NCBI GenBank assembly: GCA_000381565.1
Contig: KB906724.1
Coordinates: 1,862,801 to 1,926,800, forward strand
Source of the DNA: Oxalobacteraceae bacterium AB_14
Lineage (GTDB): Bacteria > Pseudomonadota > Gammaproteobacteria > Burkholderiales > Burkholderiaceae_D
DNA: 64,000 bases
Direction of reading: 5' to 3'
Position 1 is the first letter of the stretch; the number at the start of each line of letters is the position of its first letter. The position numbers and the translations under genes are program-made. The notes under the pieces were generated by a model that was given only the letters and a program-made list of their open reading frames with translations, was not told where the DNA came from and ran no database searches. Positions 21,105 to 31,589 of the stretch are shown in pieces.

Positions 21105-21884
21105 ATGCTACTCACTGAGCACACTGCCGTCACGATCCGCAAAGGACCGCCACGGCCACAAGACGCGATAGGCGCCATCCCGGCCGCCGCCAACACGTAT
21201 GACATGACGACCGAGGACGACATCGGCGACGCCTTCACTTCCCTTGCCGCCAGTGGCGAAGCGATCTCGATGTACACCAGCGGCGTCCGCGAGCCGGTGC
21301 TTGGGCGCATATTGTCAGTCGATCCCGAGCAGCCGCATTTCGTGATGGAATTGAACGAAGGCTCGACCCTGCAGCCTGGCAAAGTCACCTTCGTCACCGT
21401 CATGAGCAACGCGAAGATTCAATTCCGCCTGTCCGATGCGGATTGGAACTCGCTGCCCGGCCAGCCGCATTTGATCCCGATGAAATTCCCGGAAACCTGC
21501 GCGGTGCTGAACCGGCGCGCATCGGAGCGCGTGGAAACGCCGCTCGGCGTCACGTTCATGGCCTCGTTCGAGGTGAACGGCAGGATGTATGAGCTGGCCA
21601 TCTACGATTTCGCGCTGGGCGGCATGGGCCTGCGCTGCACCAAGAGCGCCGCCAAGGGTTTGCTCAAGGGCCGCAAGGTGGTGGAGGTGCGGCTGGAACT
21701 GGAAACCGAATCCGAATCGGAATCCGTCATCGTGGCGGAAATGGAAGTGCGGGTCACGCGCGCGGTCCGCTCCTTCCTGCTGGGCGAACAGCTCCATGTC
21801 GGCTGCATGTTCACCCAGGTGTCGCCGGAGGCCGAAGCCGATATCAAAACCCTGCTCAAGCACATCAACCACGCCACGACGTAG
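21105..21884 (+). CDS. PilZ-domain flagellar brake protein (YcgR-like)
   Basis: A 259-residue c-di-GMP receptor. The N-terminal YcgR-type domain (about 35-135) is followed by a PilZ domain (about 138-255) with the c-di-GMP motifs 'NRRASERVETP' (RxxxR) and 'DFALGGMGL', a variant of D/NxSxxG with Ala in place of Ser. It ends with a helix rich in charged residues. YcgR proteins slow the flagellar motor when c-di-GMP is high. 'GAGGTGGTGAT' before ATG 21105 is the ribosome site. It is monocistronic, with a 3' end 4 bases from the convergent GNAT gene. A few Glu/Ser repeats (about residues 203-211, 'LETESESESV') are unusual. Confidence 0.87.
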   Translation: MLLTEHTAVTIRKGPPRPQDAIGAIPAAANTYDMTTEDDIGDAFTSLAASGEAISMYTSGVREPVLGRILSVDPEQPHFVMELNEGSTLQPGKVTFVTVMSNAKIQFRLSDADWNSLPGQPHLIPMKFPETCAVLNRRASERVETPLGVTFMASFEVNGRMYELAIYDFALGGMGLRCTKSAAKGLLKGRKVVEVRLELETESESESVIVAEMEVRVTRAVRSFLLGEQLHVGCMFTQVSPEAEADIKTLLKHINHATT

Positions 21885-21888
21885 CGGC

Positions 21889-22368
21889 TTAGTGCTTGAG
21901 CGTGCGCCGCATCACCAACGGCGGCGGTTCCAACGGATTGGCGTGCGAGTATTCAAGCTCTTCGGCCAGTTCGAATTCGAAGGCGGCGTAGAAGTCGATC
22001 AGCTTGGGCTGGTCGCCGCGCACGGCCAGCCGCACTTCCTCCACGCCGCTCGCCAGGCCGTGGTGGATCACCGCCTCCAGCAGATGCTGCGACAGATTGC
22101 TCCCACGGTGTTGCGGCAGCACGCCCATGCGGCAGATTTCCCAGACATCCGGCTCCGCATCGAGCGGCAGCCAGCGCACCGAACCCACCGGCTGTTCATC
22201 GACCAGTAAAACAAAACCGCCGCCATCGCGCAGGTGTTCTGCAACGAGGACGGCGGTTTCGCGGTGGCCGCTGGACGTGACGCTGACCTTGCCGGCCCAC
22301 GCGGCGCGCGTGAGCTCGGCAATCAGCTTGGCATCGTCATTCCGTGCTTCCCGAACCACGATGTTCAT
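21889..22368 (-). CDS. GNAT-family N-acetyltransferase
   Basis: A 159-residue GNAT. The acetyl-CoA loop is 'MGVLPQHRGSNLSQHLLEAV' (motif A, V-L-P-x-x-R-G), preceded by the beta strands 'GFVLLVDEQPVGSVRWLPL' and followed by 'RLAVRGDQPKLIDFYAAFEF', the motif-B helix. The N-terminus 'VVREARNDDAKLIAELTRAA' is the common GNAT start. The substrate is unknown. It starts 10 bases after the metG stop on the same strand and is therefore probably co-transcribed with metG. Confidence 0.9.
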   Translation of the reverse strand: MNIVVREARNDDAKLIAELTRAAWAGKVSVTSSGHRETAVLVAEHLRDGGGFVLLVDEQPVGSVRWLPLDAEPDVWEICRMGVLPQHRGSNLSQHLLEAVIHHGLASGVEEVRLAVRGDQPKLIDFYAAFEFELAEELEYSHANPLEPPPLVMRRTLKH

Positions 22369-22378
22369 CGGCCGGCCC

Positions 22379-24565
22379 TTAGCGGATGCGCATGCCTGGC
22401 TCAGCGCCTGGCCACGGGTTGAGGATGTAGATGCCTGGATTGGCTTTCTCGTCCTTGGCCGAACCGGCCAGCACCATGCCTTCGGATACGCCGAACTTCA
22501 TCTTGCGCGGCGCCAGGTTGGCGACCATCACGGTCAGCTTGCCGACCAGTTCTTCCGGCTGGTACATGGACTTGATGCCGGAGAAGACATTGCGCAAACG
22601 GCCTTCGCCCACGTCCAGGGTCAGGCGCAGCAGCTTGTCCGAACCGTCGACGTGTTCGCAGTTGACGATCCTGGCCACGCGCAGGTCGATCTTGACGAAG
22701 TCGTCGATGCCGATCTGCGGCGCCAGTTCTTCCACGCCTTCCGGCATCGGCAGCGCCGGCGCGGCTGGCGCGGCGGCGGCCTGTCTGGCCGGCTTGGCGG
22801 CGACCGCAGGAGCGGCCGCAGCGGCGGCTTGCTGGGCCGGCGCGTCGAACAGGTCTTCGATCATCTTGGCGTCGACGCGCGTCATCAGGTGCGCGTAGGC
22901 GCCGATGGCGCGGCCCAGCATCGCGTTCGACACCACGCCGCTGGCGACGTCGGTATCGGCCCACAGCAGCTGCTCGTCGTTGAGGAACTTGGCCACATTG
23001 GCGGCCACGCCCGGCAGCACCGGCGACAGCAGGATGGTCAGCTGGCGGAACAGGATCAGCGCGGTGGTGCAGACGTCGTGCAACTCGGCCCGATACGGCG
23101 ACCCGGGCTTGGCCTCGTCCTTGGCCAGTATCCACGGCTTGTTCTCGTCGACGTACTGGTTGGTGATGTCGGCGATCTCCATGATCTCGCGCAGCGCCTT
23201 GCCGAACTCGCGCGCCTCGAAATTGGCGGCGATGCTGGCCTGGCGCTCGACGCCGTCGGCGGTGACCAGCGCGCGCTTGATCCAGCCCTGCGCGCCCTCG
23301 GACAGCGACGAGGCCAGCTTGCCGTCGAACTTCTTGGCGATGAAGCCGGCGCAGCGCGAAGCGATGTTGACGTACTTGCCGATCAAGTCGCTGTTGACGC
23401 GGGCCACGAAGTCGTCGCCGGTGAAGTCCAGGTCTTCGACCTTGGCGTTCAGCTTGAAGGCGATGTAGTAGCGCAGCCATTCCGGGTTCATGCCCAGGTT
23501 CAGGTAGCGCAGCGGCGAGATGCCGGTGCCGCGCGACTTGGACATTTTTTCATTGTTGACGGTCAGGTGGCCGTGCACGTTGACCTTGAGCTTGTCGATC
23601 ACCGGGTGGCCGGCGAAGTTCAGCATGGCCGGCCAGAACAGCAGGTGGAAGGAGACGATGTCCTTGCCGATGAAGTGGATCTGTTCGGTGCCCGGATCGT
23701 TCAGCAGCGCGTTGAAATCGATGCCCTTTTTCTCGCAGTAGTTCTTCAGGCTGGCCAGGTAGCCGACCGGCGCGTCCAGCCAGACGTAGAAGAACTTGCC
23801 CGGCGCGTCGGGAATCGGGATGCCGAAGTAGGGCGCGTCGCGCGAGATATCCCAGTCGGCCAGCTTTTCGCCGGCTTCGCCCAGCCATTCGCTGACCTTG
23901 TTGACCATTTCCGGCTGCAGGCGGCCGGGCGTGTTCAGCCAGTCCTTGAGGAACTGGTAGCAGCGCGGATCGGACAGCTTGAAGAAGTACTGCTCCGAGT
24001 CCTTGAGGACGGGCGTGGCGTTGGTGAACACCGAGAACGGGTTGATCAGCTCGGTCGGCTGGTAGGCCGCGCCGCACACTTCGCAGTTGTCGCCGTACTG
24101 GTCCTTGGCGTGGCAGGTCGGGCACTCGCCCTTGATGTTGCGGTCCGCCAGGAACATGCCTTTGACCGGGTCGTAGAAGCGCGGCACGATCTTGGTCTGG
24201 ATCAGGCCGTTGTCGCGCAGCTTGCGGTAGATGCCCTGCGACAGCTCGACGTTTTCCGGCGAGTCGGTCGAATACCAGTTGTCGAAGGCGATATGGAAAC
24301 CGTCCAGGTACTGGGCGCGGCCGGCGGCGATCTTGGCCACGAATTCCTGCGGCGTGATGCCTTCCTTTTCGGCGGCGATCATGATAGGCGTGCCGTGGGT
24401 GTCGTCGGCGCCGACAAAGTGCACGATCCGTTGCGCGTCGCCGTCGCGCTGCATTCGCTGGAACCGGACCCAGATGTCGGCCTGGATGTATTCCATCATG
24501 TGGCCAATATGGAAAGCGGCGTTAGCGTAGGGCAGGGCAGTGGTGACGAACAGCTTGCGGGTCAT
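22379..24565 (-). CDS. metG: Methionyl-tRNA synthetase
   Basis: A 728-residue class I synthetase of the long, dimeric type that charges tRNA-Met and initiator tRNA. The catalytic domain has the HIGH motif in '[20 protein letters not shown]', a zinc knuckle with 'CPTCHAKD' and 'NCEVCG', and KMSKS in '[13 protein letters not shown]'. An anticodon-binding helical domain, an Ala/Pro-rich linker (about 575-620) and a C-terminal tRNA-binding OB domain ('[20 protein letters not shown]') follow. ATG 24565 was chosen because it starts directly at '[14 protein letters not shown]'. Divergent from apbC (122 bases). Confidence 0.98.
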   Translation of the reverse strand: MTRKLFVTTALPYANAAFHIGHMMEYIQADIWVRFQRMQRDGDAQRIVHFVGADDTHGTPIMIAAEKEGITPQEFVAKIAAGRAQYLDGFHIAFDNWYSTDSPENVELSQGIYRKLRDNGLIQTKIVPRFYDPVKGMFLADRNIKGECPTCHAKDQYGDNCEVCGAAYQPTELINPFSVFTNATPVLKDSEQYFFKLSDPRCYQFLKDWLNTPGRLQPEMVNKVSEWLGEAGEKLADWDISRDAPYFGIPIPDAPGKFFYVWLDAPVGYLASLKNYCEKKGIDFNALLNDPGTEQIHFIGKDIVSFHLLFWPAMLNFAGHPVIDKLKVNVHGHLTVNNEKMSKSRGTGISPLRYLNLGMNPEWLRYYIAFKLNAKVEDLDFTGDDFVARVNSDLIGKYVNIASRCAGFIAKKFDGKLASSLSEGAQGWIKRALVTADGVERQASIAANFEAREFGKALREIMEIADITNQYVDENKPWILAKDEAKPGSPYRAELHDVCTTALILFRQLTILLSPVLPGVAANVAKFLNDEQLLWADTDVASGVVSNAMLGRAIGAYAHLMTRVDAKMIEDLFDAPAQQAAAAAAPAVAAKPARQAAAAPAAPALPMPEGVEELAPQIGIDDFVKIDLRVARIVNCEHVDGSDKLLRLTLDVGEGRLRNVFSGIKSMYQPEELVGKLTVMVANLAPRKMKFGVSEGMVLAGSAKDEKANPGIYILNPWPGAEPGMRIR

Positions 24566-24654
24566 GGTTGATGCACTTTGTGGGTGGAAAAAGAACATTT
24601 TAACAGTGGAAGCCGCAACTGCACACGTCTGAGGGCTTTTCTGTCGCTATGCGC

Positions 24655-24660
24655 TAGAAT
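24655..24660 (+). promoter_or_regulatory. Candidate -10 box of apbC
   Basis: TAGAAT lies 27 bases before the apbC ATG in the intergenic space with metG. No good -35 box is seen 16-18 bases upstream, so this is a weak call. Confidence 0.3.
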
Positions 24661-24687
24661 GAGGGCACATTTTACGGAGAGAGTTAC

Positions 24688-25776
24688 ATGAGCATCACAG
24701 TAGAAGACGTCAAAGCCGCGCTGTCGCAAATCGTTGACCCAAATACAACGAAAGACTATGTCTCCGGCAAGGCCGTGAAGAATTTGAAGGTCGAGGGCGG
24801 CGATATCTCCCTCGATATCGAGCTCGGCTACCCGGCCAAGAGCCAGTTCGACGCCATCCGCGCCAGCGTCATCGCCGCGCTGCGCGTGCTGCCCGGCGCC
24901 GGCAACGTCAGCGTCAACGTGCACAGCAAGGTGATCTCGCACACCGTGCAGCGCGGCCTCAAGCTGATGCCCAACGTGAAGAACATCATCGCCGTGGCCT
25001 CCGGCAAGGGCGGCGTCGGCAAGTCGACCACCGCCGTCAACCTGGCGCTGGCGCTGGCAGCCGAGGGCGCCTCGGTCGGCCTGCTCGACGCCGACATCTA
25101 CGGCCCGTCGCAGCCGATGATGCTGGGCGTGTCCGGCCGTCCTGAGACCAAAGACGGCAAGACCATGGAGCCGCTGGAGAACTACGGCGTGCAAGTGTCG
25201 TCGATCGGCTTCCTGATCGACCCGGACGAGCCGATGGTGTGGCGCGGCCCGATGGTCACCCAGGCGCTGCAGCAGCTGCTGGAGCAGACCAACTGGCGCG
25301 ACCTCGACTACCTGATCGTCGACATGCCGCCGGGCACCGGCGACATCCAGCTGACCCTGTCGCAGAAGGTGCCGGTCACCGGCGCCGTCATCGTCACCAC
25401 GCCGCAGGACATCGCGCTGCTGGACGCGCGCAAGGGCTTGAAGATGTTCGAGAAGGTGGGCATTCCCATCCTCGGCATCGTCGAGAACATGAGCACCCAC
25501 ATCTGCTCCAACTGCGGCCATGCGGAAGAAATCTTCGGCGCCGGCGGCGGCGCCAGGATGTGCAAGGATTTCAACGTCGAGTTCCTCGGCGCCTTGCCGC
25601 TGACCCTGTCCATCCGCGAGCAGGCCGATTCCGGCAAGCCGACCGTGGTGGCCGAGCCGGACGGCCAGGTGGCCGCCATCTACCAGGACATCGCCCGCAA
25701 GATTGCAGTGCAGGTCTCGGAGAAGGCCAAGGACATGACCAGCAAGTTCCCAAGTATTGTCATCAAAAACGACTAA
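24688..25776 (+). CDS. apbC: Iron-sulfur cluster carrier ApbC (Mrp/NBP35 family)
   Basis: A 362-residue cytoplasmic P-loop ATPase that carries 4Fe-4S clusters to apoproteins. An N-terminal MIP18/DUF59 domain (about 1-90) precedes the ATPase with the deviant Walker A 'ASGKGGVGKSTTAVNLA' and the switch 'DADIYGPSQP'. 'ICSNCGH' (CxxC) supplies the cluster-binding Cys pair. 'DYLIVDMPPGTGD' is the Walker B region. 'ACGGAGAGAG' precedes ATG 24688. It is followed after 15 bases by the DUF4399 gene, probably in one transcript. Confidence 0.96.
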   Translation: MSITVEDVKAALSQIVDPNTTKDYVSGKAVKNLKVEGGDISLDIELGYPAKSQFDAIRASVIAALRVLPGAGNVSVNVHSKVISHTVQRGLKLMPNVKNIIAVASGKGGVGKSTTAVNLALALAAEGASVGLLDADIYGPSQPMMLGVSGRPETKDGKTMEPLENYGVQVSSIGFLIDPDEPMVWRGPMVTQALQQLLEQTNWRDLDYLIVDMPPGTGDIQLTLSQKVPVTGAVIVTTPQDIALLDARKGLKMFEKVGIPILGIVENMSTHICSNCGHAEEIFGAGGGARMCKDFNVEFLGALPLTLSIREQADSGKPTVVAEPDGQVAAIYQDIARKIAVQVSEKAKDMTSKFPSIVIKND

Positions 25777-25791
25777 ACCGGAGATCACTTC

Positions 25792-26184
25792 ATGATGAAA
25801 ACCCTTGTGGCCGCAGCAGCATTTCTGGCTGTCAGCGCCAGCGCCTTCGCCCAGCAATCGGTCTCGTTCGTCGAGCCGGCTGACGGCGCCACCGTCACCA
25901 GCCCGTTCAAGGTCAAGTTCGCCGTCAGCGGCATGGCCGTCAAGCCGGCCGGCGACATGACGGCCAACACCGGCCACCACCACCTGCTGATCAATGCCGC
26001 GCCGGTCAAGGCGGGCGAAGTGGTGCCGGCCGACGAAACCCACATCCACTTCGGCAAGGGCCAGACCGAAACCGAAGTCAAGCTGGCGCCGGGCACCTAC
26101 ACCTTGTCGTTGCAGTTCGCCAACGGCCTGCACCAGTCCTATGGCCCGGGCATGAGCGCCTCGATCAAGGTCACCGTCAAGTAA
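25792..26184 (+). CDS. DUF4399 periplasmic protein
   Basis: A 130-residue exported protein: signal peptide 'LVAAAAFLAVSASAFAQQ', then one compact beta domain of DUF4399 with 'SVSFVEPADGATVTSPFKV', the His-rich 'NTGHHHLLIN' and 'ETHIHFGKGQTETE', and 'PGTYTLSLQFANGLHQSYG'. The His clusters suggest metal binding but function is unknown. Start at the first of two adjacent ATGs (25792, 25795), each served by 'CCGGAG'. It is likely co-transcribed with apbC. Confidence 0.87.
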   Translation: MMKTLVAAAAFLAVSASAFAQQSVSFVEPADGATVTSPFKVKFAVSGMAVKPAGDMTANTGHHHLLINAAPVKAGEVVPADETHIHFGKGQTETEVKLAPGTYTLSLQFANGLHQSYGPGMSASIKVTVK

Positions 26185-26199
26185 GGCAAAAGCGAAGAG

Positions 26200-26478
26200 T
26201 CATATCGGCTCCGACATCGTCATCGAAGACCGCGGCGACCGCACGACCGTGTGGTCGCACAACTTCCACCTCGGCTTCGAGCTGGCTAGTGTCCCGAGTT
26301 GGGCGCCCTGCATGCCCGATTCAAGCAGGAGGGCGTGACCATCAAAATCGAAGTCTTCCACCACGAGCGCGGCTCGCGCCTCTTCTGCGAGGCGCCGGGC
26401 GGCCTGCCGTTTGAGATCAACACCCGCGCCGATGCGCAAGAGCGCTATCGCCGCACCTTCGCCGACGCGGTAAAATAG
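26200..26478 (+). pseudogene. Frameshifted remnant of a small unknown gene
   Basis: Between the DUF4399 gene and gltX two frames read as parts of one protein: 'HIGSDIVIEDRGDRTTVWSH' from 26201 up to about 26286, then 'ALHARFKQEGVTIKIEVFHH' from about 26305 in another frame, ending at TAG 26476-26478 with 'YRRTFADAVK'. No start codon is apparent at the 5' end. The amino-acid composition is protein-like in both pieces and codon use matches the neighbours. Family unknown. Confidence 0.5.
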
Positions 26479-26508
26479 CTGCTTTTACACCTAAGCACTC
26501 CTACTTCG

Positions 26509-27918
26509 ATGACTACTGCACCAGCCAAGCCAGTCCGCACCCGTTTCGCACCAAGCCCGACCGGTTACCTCCACCTGGGCGGCGCCCGCACGGCGCTGTA
26601 TTCCTGGGCCTACGCCCGTCACTTCGGCGGCACCTTTGTGCTGCGCATCGAAGACACCGACCTCGAGCGTTCGACCCCGGAAGCGGTGCAGGCCATCATC
26701 GAGGGCATGGAATGGCTGGGCCTGAGCCATGACGAAGGTCCGTTCTACCAGATGCAGCGCATGGACCGCTACCGCGAAGTGGTGGCGCAGATGCTGGAGG
26801 CGGGCACCGCCTACCATTGCTACTCGTCGCAGGAAGAAGTCGAAGCGATGCGCGAGCGCATGCGTGTAGCGGGCGAAAAGCCGCGCTACGACGGCACCTG
26901 GCGTCCTGAGCCTGGCAAGACCCTGCCGGCCATCCCGGCCGACCGCAAGCCGGTGGTGCGCTTCAAGAACCCGCTGGACGGCGAAGTGAGCTGGGACGAT
27001 TTCGTCAAGGGCACCATCACCATCGGCAACAAGGAGCTCGATGACCTGGTCATCGCCCGCCCGGACGGCACGCCGACCTATAACTTCTGCGTGGCGGTCG
27101 ACGACTGGGACATGGAAATCAGCCACGTGCTGCGCGGCGACGACCACGTCAACAACACGCCGCGCCAGATCAACATCCTGCGCGCCATCGGCGCGCCGCT
27201 GCCGCTGTACGGCCACCTGCCGATGATTTTGGGCGCCGACGGCCAGAAGATGTCCAAGCGCAAGGACGCGGTCAACGTGATGGACTACCCGGCGCAAGGC
27301 TATCTGCCGGAGGCGATCCTGAACTACCTGGCGCGCCTGGGCTGGAGCCACGGCGACGATGAAGTGTTCTCGATGGAGCAGGTGTGCAGCTGGTTCGACG
27401 GCACCCACCTGTCCAACTCGGCCGCGCAGTTCAACATCGAAAAGCTGAACTGGCTCAACAACCACTATATCAAGCAGGCCGACGACGAACGCCTGGCCTC
27501 GCTGGCCCAGCCGCGCATGCTGGCCGCCGGCGCCGTGTTCGACGGCGCTCCCGCGCTGCCGGCCGTGCTGGCGCTGATGAAGGAGCGCGTCAACACCGTC
27601 AACGAACTGGCCGACGCCGCCATGCTGTTCTACCGCGCGCCGCAGCCGGACGCCGCGCTGATGGCCCAGCACCTGACCGACGCCGTCAAGCCGGCGCTGG
27701 CGCAGTTTGCCGGGCGTTGCGCCACGGTGGCGTGGACCAAGGAAGCGCTGGCCGCGATGATCAAGGAAGTATTGGCCGCCAACACGCTGAAGATGCCGCA
27801 GATGGCGATGCCGCTGCGCCTGATCGTCACCGGCCAGCTGCAAACCCCGGCCATCGATGCCGTGCTGCAGATCTTCGGCCGCGAGACGATAGTGGCGCGC
27901 CTGGCGAAATTTCTCTGA
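26509..27918 (+). CDS. gltX: Glutamyl-tRNA synthetase
   Basis: A 469-residue class Ib synthetase that charges tRNA-Glu (and in some bacteria tRNA-Gln). The HIGH-type motif is '[18 protein letters not shown]'; the glutamate-binding '[14 protein letters not shown]' follows; KMSKS is '[19 protein letters not shown]'; the C-terminal anticodon-binding helical domain is complete. The zinc-binding Cys motif of some GluRS is only partly present ('YHCYSS'). No tRNA-independent start signals were seen; ATG 26509 gives the usual N-terminal length. It stands 84 bases before an array rich in tRNA-Glu genes, an apt neighbour but not proof of co-regulation. Confidence 0.97.
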   Translation: MTTAPAKPVRTRFAPSPTGYLHLGGARTALYSWAYARHFGGTFVLRIEDTDLERSTPEAVQAIIEGMEWLGLSHDEGPFYQMQRMDRYREVVAQMLEAGTAYHCYSSQEEVEAMRERMRVAGEKPRYDGTWRPEPGKTLPAIPADRKPVVRFKNPLDGEVSWDDFVKGTITIGNKELDDLVIARPDGTPTYNFCVAVDDWDMEISHVLRGDDHVNNTPRQINILRAIGAPLPLYGHLPMILGADGQKMSKRKDAVNVMDYPAQGYLPEAILNYLARLGWSHGDDEVFSMEQVCSWFDGTHLSNSAAQFNIEKLNWLNNHYIKQADDERLASLAQPRMLAAGAVFDGAPALPAVLALMKERVNTVNELADAAMLFYRAPQPDAALMAQHLTDAVKPALAQFAGRCATVAWTKEALAAMIKEVLAANTLKMPQMAMPLRLIVTGQLQTPAIDAVLQIFGRETIVARLAKFL

Positions 27919-27956
27919 TTTTGACTTGAATCCTGAGCAAAGTTGCAAAAGGGTAT

Positions 27957-27984
27957 TTGCATAGTCCAGCTTCTTTGCTATACT
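27957..27984 (+). promoter_or_regulatory. Promoter of the tRNA array
   Basis: TTGCAT at 27957-27962 and TATACT at 27979-27984 are separated by 16 bases and lie 18 bases before the first tRNA gene. A sigma-70 promoter for the tRNA-Ala/Glu transcript is inferred. Confidence 0.55.
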
Positions 27985-28002
27985 CTTGTTTCTGCAGCAA
28001 AC

Positions 28003-28078
<76 letters not shown>

Positions 28079-28101
28079 CGTTGCAGAATTGGTTGTTCGC
28101 A

Positions 28102-28177
28102 GTCCCCATCGTCTAGAGGCCTAGGACATCACCCTTTCACGGTGAGTACGGGGGTTCGAATCCCCCTGGGGACGCCA
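28102..28177 (+). tRNA. tRNA-Glu (TTC), copy 1
   Basis: A 76-base tRNA with encoded CCA; acceptor GTCCCC, loop CTTTCAC with anticodon TTC. The T stem starts with G and ends with C (GGGGG/CCCCC form). Confidence 0.97.
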
Positions 28178-28309
28178 AGGTTGTGATAAGTTGTAGATGT
28201 TGTAGTTGACGTTGTTTGTACTGATTTGTTTGATGTTTGGCTTTGTGCTGGATAGATACAAGTAGTGAAAACAAGAGTCGCGCAAGCGGCTTTTATTATT
28301 TCTGCGCCC

Positions 28310-28385
<76 letters not shown>

Positions 28386-28439
28386 CTGCGCGGAAGTGAT
28401 GACGGCGAATTGTAGTAACAGTGTAACTGTAGTGCCAAG

Positions 28440-28515
28440 GTCCCCATCGTCTAGAGGCCTAGGACATCACCCTTTCACGGTGAGTACAGGGGTTCGAATC
28501 CCCTTGGGGACGCCA
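28440..28515 (+). tRNA. tRNA-Glu (TTC), copy 2
   Basis: Same tRNA as copy 1 but with an A-T instead of G-C outer pair in the T stem (AGGGG/CCCCT form), a compensated change. Confidence 0.97.
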
Positions 28516-28590
28516 GCTTTGCCAGGCTGATGAAGGTAGTAAAAGTAGTACCTGCAGCACCGTAGTACGACAGAAGACTTTCTGCGCCCG

Positions 28591-28666
<76 letters not shown>

Positions 28667-28688
28667 TTAGCGCAGGAAGCACCGACAT

Positions 28689-28764
28689 GTCCCCATCGTC
28701 TAGAGGCCTAGGACATCACCCTTTCACGGTGAGTACGGGGGTTCGAATCCCCCTGGGGACGCCA
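28689..28764 (+). tRNA. tRNA-Glu (TTC), copy 3
   Basis: G-C form of the T stem, as copy 1. It is followed at once by a terminator, so it ends the first transcription unit of the array. Confidence 0.97.
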
Positions 28765-28772
28765 GCACTGCA

Positions 28773-28796
28773 AAAGCCGCCTTGAGCGGCTTTTTT
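28773..28796 (+). terminator. Rho-independent terminator after the first tRNA unit
   Basis: Stem AAAGCCGC / GCGGCTTT with loop CTTGA, followed by a T run, 8 bases after tRNA-Glu copy 3. Confidence 0.85.
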
Positions 28797-28872
28797 GCTT
28801 TGACGGCCTTTGCGCAGTTGTTGCAAACTCGGCTATGTTCCGGGTTTTTCCTGTAAAAACAAGGGTTTGCTA

Positions 28873-28901
28873 TTGCCAGACGCGGATTTGACTGCTATGA
28901 T
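28873..28901 (+). promoter_or_regulatory. Promoter of the last two tRNA-Glu genes
   Basis: TTGCCA at 28873-28878 and TATGAT at 28896-28901 are 17 bases apart, 15 bases before tRNA-Glu copy 4. Together with the preceding terminator this makes a separate transcription unit. Confidence 0.65.
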
Positions 28902-28916
28902 TCGCGCCTTGGAAAA

Positions 28917-28992
28917 GTCCCCATCGTCTAGAGGCCTAGGACATCACCCTTTCACGGTGAGTACAGGGGTTCGAATCCCCTTGGGGACGCCA
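28917..28992 (+). tRNA. tRNA-Glu (TTC), copy 4
   Basis: A-T form of the T stem, as copy 2; 76 bases with encoded CCA. Confidence 0.97.
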
Positions 28993-29035
28993 GTGTTACC
29001 GGACTTTTCCAGCGGGTCAGTACGGACAGATTTCT

Positions 29036-29111
29036 GTCCCCATCGTCTAGAGGCCTAGGACATCACCCTTTCACGGTGAGTACAGGGGTTCGAATCCCCT
29101 TGGGGACGCCA
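29036..29111 (+). tRNA. tRNA-Glu (TTC), copy 5
   Basis: A-T form of the T stem; last gene of the array. Confidence 0.97.
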
Positions 29112-29118
29112 GTCATGC

Positions 29119-29149
29119 AAAAAGCCGCCTAGTGCGGCTTTTTGCTTTT
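29119..29149. terminator. Bidirectional terminator between the tRNA array and the protease gene
   Basis: Stem AAAAAGCCGC / GCGGCTTTTT with A and T runs on both sides. It can end the tRNA transcript on the plus strand and the convergent protease transcript on the minus strand. Confidence 0.8.
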
Positions 29150-29155
29150 CCGGCG

Positions 29156-31195
<2,040 letters not shown>

Positions 31196-31206
31196 GGACT
31201 TTCCTT

Positions 31207-31500
31207 TCAAATCGGATCGGCCTGCTCGCGCTCGAAGAGCGACAGCGGCTGGTCCGGTTCTATCGTCAATTGATGGGAGGGCGTGCCGGTGCTGCGGAAA
31301 TGCAGCTCCAGCACGCGGGCTTTGTCGGGACTGATTTCCACCACCGCCGTATGCGGCTGGCCGCGCGGGCCGATGACGTCGACCACATTGATTTCGGGGT
31401 CGACGTCGGCCAGCGCCAGAAAATCGGCCAGCGGCGCGCCGTCGGTGGCATGGATCAGATACCTGGGCTTCTTGGCTGGCGCGCCTCGGGTTTCAAACAT
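31207..31500 (-). CDS. Stand-alone homologue of the protease prodomain
   Basis: A 97-residue protein without signal peptide or membrane helix. Its core 'RYLIHATDG', 'VDPEINVVDVIGPRG', 'AVVEISPDKARVLE' and 'LTIEPDQPLSLFE' parallels residues 77-168 of the neighbouring S8 protease ('QYVIAP', 'NSDIEVVDTVGPK', 'VLVARMTEQKAAVLH', 'LLVEHDQHLNLMD') in the same order and spacing. S8 prodomains act as folding chaperones and inhibitors, so this may be an inhibitor or chaperone acting in trans; that is inference. CAAGGAGACC precedes ATG 31500. The gene is 11 bases upstream of the protease start. Confidence 0.82.
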   Translation of the reverse strand: MFETRGAPAKKPRYLIHATDGAPLADFLALADVDPEINVVDVIGPRGQPHTAVVEISPDKARVLELHFRSTGTPSHQLTIEPDQPLSLFEREQADPI

Positions 31501-31589
31501 GAAGGTCTCCTTGAAAAGTGCGGCGCCCTCCGCGGCCGCCGCCGTCGGAGGGCAGGGACGGCGCCGCCGTCCGGTCAGCGCCTGCGCTG

